A DNA stretch of 8,082 bases. Source: an uncultured Oscillospiraceae bacterium. Its GTDB lineage: Bacteria > Bacillota > Clostridia > Oscillospirales > Oscillospiraceae. The notes under the pieces were generated by a model. The model worked only from the letters and a program-made list of their open reading frames with translations, ran no database searches and had not been told where the DNA came from. Location: positions 1-8,082 of the forward strand of contig CAKUKL010000057.1 in the NCBI GenBank assembly GCA_934662925.1, in the 5' to 3' direction. Positions 6,097 through 8,082 of the stretch are shown one piece after another (positions within the stretch are counted from its first letter, which is position 1; every line of letters starts with the position of its first letter). A program made the translations under genes and the position numbers.

Positions 6097-6882
6097 TCAG
6101 CCCTTCATCTCGGTCAGCCGCTTGAGAAATACCGCCAGCTGCTCCCTTGTGACGAAGCCCTTGTACTGCTTGTTCCCCTCGGCGTCCCCCTTGATGAGGC
6201 CGGTCTCCTCCGCCCACGCCCGGGCCGCTGCCGACCAGTCCGCCGGTTCCTTTTCGGACAAACGTGCCAGATAGTCGTCCATCATCCGGTCAAATTCCGC
6301 CTGCGTCACCGTCTCGTCCTCCTCTCTCACCTGCCGGGCCACATCCGCCCGGAAGTCGTCCATACTCTTTCCGTGCCGTGGGAACCAGTGGGACACGTCC
6401 GCATGACCCGACGCGATCCCCCGCTCATATCCCTCGTAGTGGTCGATGACCACGCCGTCGACCAGCGGATCCAGCCGGTATTTTTTGCACAGGTAAGCCG
6501 TCAGCTCTACCGCCGCCTGATACACCTGCCGGAAATACTCCTTGTCCTCCAGTCCGTCCTCGCAGATCTCGAAGGAGATGTGGGTGTTGTTGGCCTTGCC
6601 GCCGCAGTGCCATCCCCGGCATGTCCACGGCAGCGTCTGGTAGACCGCCACCGTGCCGTCCGCCGTTTTCCCGACGAAGGCGTGGACGCACTTCTGCACC
6701 CCCGGCCTGTTCCAGTGGTTATCGTGCCGGTTTGTCCCAAGCACTCCGTCGTCCGGCTGGACGTACCGCCGCAGCTCCGGGTTATTGGCCCCGGTGGAGT
6801 GGACCATCACGCCGCGCGGCACAATCGTCCGCCCGGCCTTATGGCAGTCGTTTTCCGTCAGGATCTGCCGGAATATCTTCAT
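6097..6882 (-). CDS. N-acetylmuramoyl-L-alanine amidase (phage-type endolysin) with SLH-like tail
   Basis: This 261-residue zinc amidase should cut the bond between N-acetylmuramic acid and the first L-Ala of peptidoglycan. The Amidase_2-type domain covers about 20-180: VMVHSTGANN with His 28, HISFEICED (101-109) with Glu 105, IDHYEGY with His 148, and HADVSHWFPRHGKSMDDFR (160-178), which carries the later His ligand and Lys 172. This layout is typical of endolysins of clostridial prophages. Residues about 205-256, with ADWSAAARAWAEETGLIKGD and VTREQLAVFLKRL, resemble an S-layer homology motif and may bind the cell wall. No signal peptide is present, as expected for an enzyme released through a holin. 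The ATG at 6882 overlaps the stop of the upstream membrane-protein gene by 4 nt (ATGA). It is the last gene of a four-gene cassette; the exact zinc ligand set is inferred. Confidence 0.92.
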   Translation of the reverse strand: MKIFRQILTENDCHKAGRTIVPRGVMVHSTGANNPELRRYVQPDDGVLGTNRHDNHWNRPGVQKCVHAFVGKTADGTVAVYQTLPWTCRGWHCGGKANNTHISFEICEDGLEDKEYFRQVYQAAVELTAYLCKKYRLDPLVDGVVIDHYEGYERGIASGHADVSHWFPRHGKSMDDFRADVARQVREEDETVTQAEFDRMMDDYLARLSEKEPADWSAAARAWAEETGLIKGDAEGNKQYKGFVTREQLAVFLKRLTEMKG

Positions 6883-7100
6883 GTCTCCTCATCGCCCTTG
6901 GGCTGGGGCTTCACCGCCGCAGCGTCCACCTTGCCCTCCGTCATGATATAGGCGATGATGGACGCGGCGCTGACCACCGCCCCCGCCACGGTGCTGATGA
7001 TCTCCTCGTCCAGCCCGAACACAAGGGCAAGTCCCGCCGCCAGTCCGGCCACCGCCGCCCACAGCTTGCGGCTGGACAGCTTGCGCTTCAATGTCTCCAT
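6879..7100 (-). CDS. Small holin-like membrane protein (73 aa)
   Basis: This 73-residue protein has a basic N-terminus (METLKRKLSSRKLW), two hydrophobic segments at about 13-30 and 35-53 joined by a short acidic turn (DEE), and a charged hydrophilic tail. The size, two-segment layout and position directly before an amidase are those of a phage holin, which forms membrane lesions that let the endolysin reach the wall. The start at 7100 is chosen from AAAGGGGAGA upstream; the longer reading to 7172 runs into the preceding gene with an implausible Arg-rich stretch. The stop overlaps the amidase start by 4 nt. The holin role is inferred from layout and context; I do not recognise a named holin family with certainty. 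Confidence 0.8.
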   Translation of the reverse strand: METLKRKLSSRKLWAAVAGLAAGLALVFGLDEEIISTVAGAVVSAASIIAYIMTEGKVDAAAVKPQPKGDEET

Positions 7101-7116
7101 AAATCTCTCCCCTTTC

Positions 7117-7380
7117 TCAGTCGCTGTCCGGATCGGGGTTGGCCGCCATGGCCGCCTCGATCTTCTTGACATTTTCCTTTGCCGATTTATTCTGATAAAA
7201 GCTCACCGACGCGCCGTATGCCGTCCACACTGCCGTAATGAACGTGGTGAGGTAGGGCAGTCCCCCGGTGAAGTCCCCGGCGATGGCCTGCTCCACGAAC
7301 CCCAGCACCCGCCACGACACATAGGCCGTCAGCGCCGTCTCCAGCAAAAGGATCAGCTTTGAAAATTCCAGCTTTTTCAC
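7117..7380 (-). CDS. Small phage-type membrane protein (87 aa), holin-associated
   Basis: This 87-residue protein has two probable membrane helices at about 8-28 and 41-61, then a charged, Lys/Glu-rich tail (QNKSAKENVKKIEAAM). Similar small proteins stand next to holins in clostridial phage lysis modules, but I cannot assign a defined activity. The start is GTG at 7378-7380, overlapping the TGA of the preceding gene (GTGA); AGGGAGG lies 10 bases upstream, inside that gene, so translation is probably coupled. The next gene follows after 16 bp. It could be a second holin, an antiholin or a structural membrane helper. Confidence 0.78.
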   Translation of the reverse strand: MKKLEFSKLILLLETALTAYVSWRVLGFVEQAIAGDFTGGLPYLTTFITAVWTAYGASVSFYQNKSAKENVKKIEAAMAANPDPDSD

Positions 7381-7598
7381 GGATGCATCGCCTCCCTGAT
7401 GCGCTTCAGGTCGTCCTGCTGCTGTTGGAGCTCCACCTCCACCACCGTGATCCGCTCCACCACGCTGTTGTGCTTATCGACCTTCTTTTCCAGCTGTTCA
7501 ATGCGGTAATTGGTCAGCCGGCTGGCCGCCATGATGCCGCCGAAGGAGCCGCCCAGCGTCCCCAGCAGCGCAATGACTGCCACAATGATCTCCGTCAT
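7377..7598 (-). CDS. Small membrane-anchored coiled-coil protein of the lysis cassette (73 aa)
   Basis: This 73-residue protein has one N-terminal hydrophobic segment (about 3-25, small-residue rich: LLGTLGGSFGGIMAA) followed by a predicted coiled coil over about 31-70 (YRIEQLEKKVDKHN and later ELQQQQDDLKRI). The layout resembles small phage lysis-module proteins such as XhlA-type proteins, although XhlA has its membrane segment at the C-terminus, so the order is reversed. It is the first gene of the cassette: AAGGAGGG lies just upstream of the ATG at 7598, and GTGA overlap couples it to the next gene. The call to a phage lysis module rests on family resemblance and on the amidase three genes downstream; the biochemical role is unknown. 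Confidence 0.78.
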   Translation of the reverse strand: MTEIIVAVIALLGTLGGSFGGIMAASRLTNYRIEQLEKKVDKHNSVVERITVVEVELQQQQDDLKRIREAMHP

Positions 7599-7641
7599 GT
7601 TTCTCCCTCCTTGCAGTCATCGCGGTTCCCGCTATTTTTTG

Positions 7642-7670
7642 TTGCCCTTTTTGATGCAAGGTGATATAAT
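7642..7670 (+). promoter_or_regulatory. Strong SigA promoter with extended -10, reading into repeat copy B and prfC
   Basis: A -35 box TTGCCC (7642-7647), a 17-bp spacer, and a consensus TATAAT (7665-7670) preceded by TGA, an extended -10, predict a start near 7677. No coding sequence follows for about 280 bp, so the first thing transcribed is the hairpin-rich region ending in repeat copy B. Confidence 0.8.
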
Positions 7671-7676
7671 AACTTA

Positions 7677-7873
7677 GTTCGTCAAAAAAGGCGGAGCCTT
7701 TTTCGACGGAGGGGGCCACGCCCCGCCACAGCGCACGAAATGTCCGCTAAAAGCGGCCAATTCTCACGTTTGCGGGGCGAGAAGTGTTTTCTGCCACGCG
7801 CATGTCGCGGCAGAAAACAGATCATATTTCTTTCACCGCTCCGGCGGCGAAACTCTGCGAGGCTTTTTTGACG
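7677..7873 (+). ncRNA. Candidate structured RNA or leader upstream of prfC
   Basis: The predicted transcript of about 195 nt holds a row of stems: 7681-7707 (CAAAAAAGGC side against GCCTTTTTCG, one mismatch), 7712-7724 (GGGGC/GCCCC), 7744-7756 (CCGCT/AGCGG), 7761-7783 (TTCTC/GAGAA), 7786-7818 (perfect 10 bp) and 7831-7852 (4+4 bp with one mismatch). Its ends are also complementary: CGTCAAAAAAG (7680-7690) with CTTTTTTGACG (7863-7873), an 11-bp perfect match that competes with the first local hairpin. No ORF with a ribosome binding site is visible inside. It may be a free RNA, a leader that controls prfC, or a mobile repeat with terminal inverted repeats. I cannot match it to a known RNA family by eye. 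Confidence 0.55.
7765..7869 (+). repeat. Structured intergenic repeat, copy B
   Basis: This is the second copy of the module at 1048-1155, in the same orientation. The central hairpin (arms 7786-7795 and 7809-7818) is 33 nt long, exactly as in copy A. At three outer pairs and one inner pair both partners differ from copy A while pairing is kept. The last hairpin (7831-7852) is shorter than in copy A. Both copies end in ACTCTGCGAGGC followed by a T-run. Confidence 0.72.
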
Positions 7874-7898
7874 CTCCCCATATTTTCCGGCTTATACT
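7868..7898 (+). promoter_or_regulatory. Possible second promoter for prfC
   Basis: TTGACG (7868-7873) and TATACT (7893-7898) are separated by 19 bp, longer than ideal. If real, the -35 box lies in the closing end of the structured region, so prfC could be transcribed independently of it. Confidence 0.3.
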
Positions 7899-7954
7899 TA
7901 CAGATAACTCCGGCGCGGCTGCCGGCTCTTCATTATATTCAGGAGGATACGATA

Positions 7955-8082
7955 TTGTCACTTTACGAATCTGAGATCAAGCGCCGGCGCACCTTCGCCA
8001 TCATCAGCCACCCCGACGCCGGTAAGACCACGCTGACGGAAAAGTTCCTGCTGTACGGCGGGGCCATCGCTCAGGCCGGCGT
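7955..8082 (+). CDS. prfC: Peptide chain release factor 3 (3'-truncated)
   Basis: The first 42 codons of RF3 are visible; RF3 is a cytoplasmic translational GTPase that recycles RF1/RF2 from the ribosome after termination. The N-terminus reads [20 protein letters not shown] followed by [26 protein letters not shown] is the P-loop form typical of RF3, and the following [13 protein letters not shown] is also RF3-like. The start is TTG at 7955-7957: AGGAGG at 7941-7946 lies 8 bases upstream and no in-frame ATG or GTG lies between it and the RF3 homology. The gene continues beyond the window (full family length is about 530 residues). It is preceded by a leader of about 280 nt containing repeat copy B, and diverges from the lysis cassette. 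Confidence 0.92.
   Translation, partial: MSLYESEIKRRRTFAIISHPDAGKTTLTEKFLLYGGAIAQAG

Noticed and set aside
6091..6951. 286-codon plus-strand frame opposite the amidase
   Set aside because: It is a shadow of the amidase; its translation has no recognisable domain and no ribosome binding site.
6097..7598. Complete prophage
   Set aside because: Only lysis-type genes are present; no integrase, attachment sites, packaging or structural genes are seen, and both flanks are housekeeping genes.
7631..7659. Minus-strand promoter for the lysis cassette (TTGCAT, then AATAGC)
   Set aside because: The -10 match is too poor to call. The cassette may use an alternative sigma factor or a promoter I cannot see.
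1..8082. CRISPR arrays, tRNA or rRNA genes
   Set aside because: No regularly spaced direct repeats and no cloverleaf or rRNA-like conserved sequence were seen on either strand.

Overview
The window looks like chromosome from an anaerobic, GC-rich, low-oxygen Firmicute of the Oscillospiraceae/Clostridia kind. This is inferred from an NADH-linked trimeric [FeFe]-hydrogenase operon, a VanW-family protein, a clostridial phage-type lysis cassette, strong AGGAGG ribosome binding sites and SigA-type promoters. The exact genus cannot be read from the sequence.

Layout from left to right. (1) Positions 1-888, plus strand: the 3' part of an M42-family metallopeptidase gene whose start lies outside the window. 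(2) Positions 889-1323: no gene, but a row of hairpins (891-914, 939-998, 1005-1032), copy A of a structured repeat (1048-1155), a 15-bp bidirectional terminator hairpin (1194-1226) and a promoter carrying an inverted repeat. (3) Positions 1324-2157, plus: a VanW-family protein, closed by an 18-bp terminator hairpin (2163-2201) that also serves the converging operon. (4) Positions 5713-2219, minus: a hydrogenase operon hydC-hydB-hydA, i.e. a NuoE-like [2Fe-2S] subunit, a NuoF-like FMN/NADH subunit and a CpI-like catalytic [FeFe] subunit. It is read from a near-consensus promoter whose -35 box lies inside a Rex-like palindrome. (5) Positions 5768-6096: intergenic, with a terminator for the next minus-strand operon. 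(6) Positions 7598-6097, minus: an isolated lysis-type cassette of three small membrane proteins followed by an N-acetylmuramoyl-L-alanine amidase with an SLH-like tail; no other phage genes are seen. (7) Positions 7599-7954: a strong plus-strand promoter, a roughly 190-nt hairpin-rich transcribed region ending in copy B of the structured repeat, then the leader of (8) prfC (7955 onward, truncated by the window), encoding peptide chain release factor 3.

The three hydrogenase subunits should form one cytoplasmic complex that moves electrons between NAD(H), through FMN and Fe-S clusters, and protons/H2. The NuoF-like subunit lacks the extra Fe-S domains of the classical bifurcating HydB. Together with the Rex-like site, this suggests an NADH-responsive hydrogenase that disposes of NADH as H2. 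The catalytic subunit has Ser where an H-cluster cubane ligand Cys is expected.

The least explained signal is the pair of structured repeats A and B. Their hairpins have the same size, and several base pairs change on both sides while pairing is kept. This is what a conserved structured RNA, or a hairpin-forming mobile element, would show.
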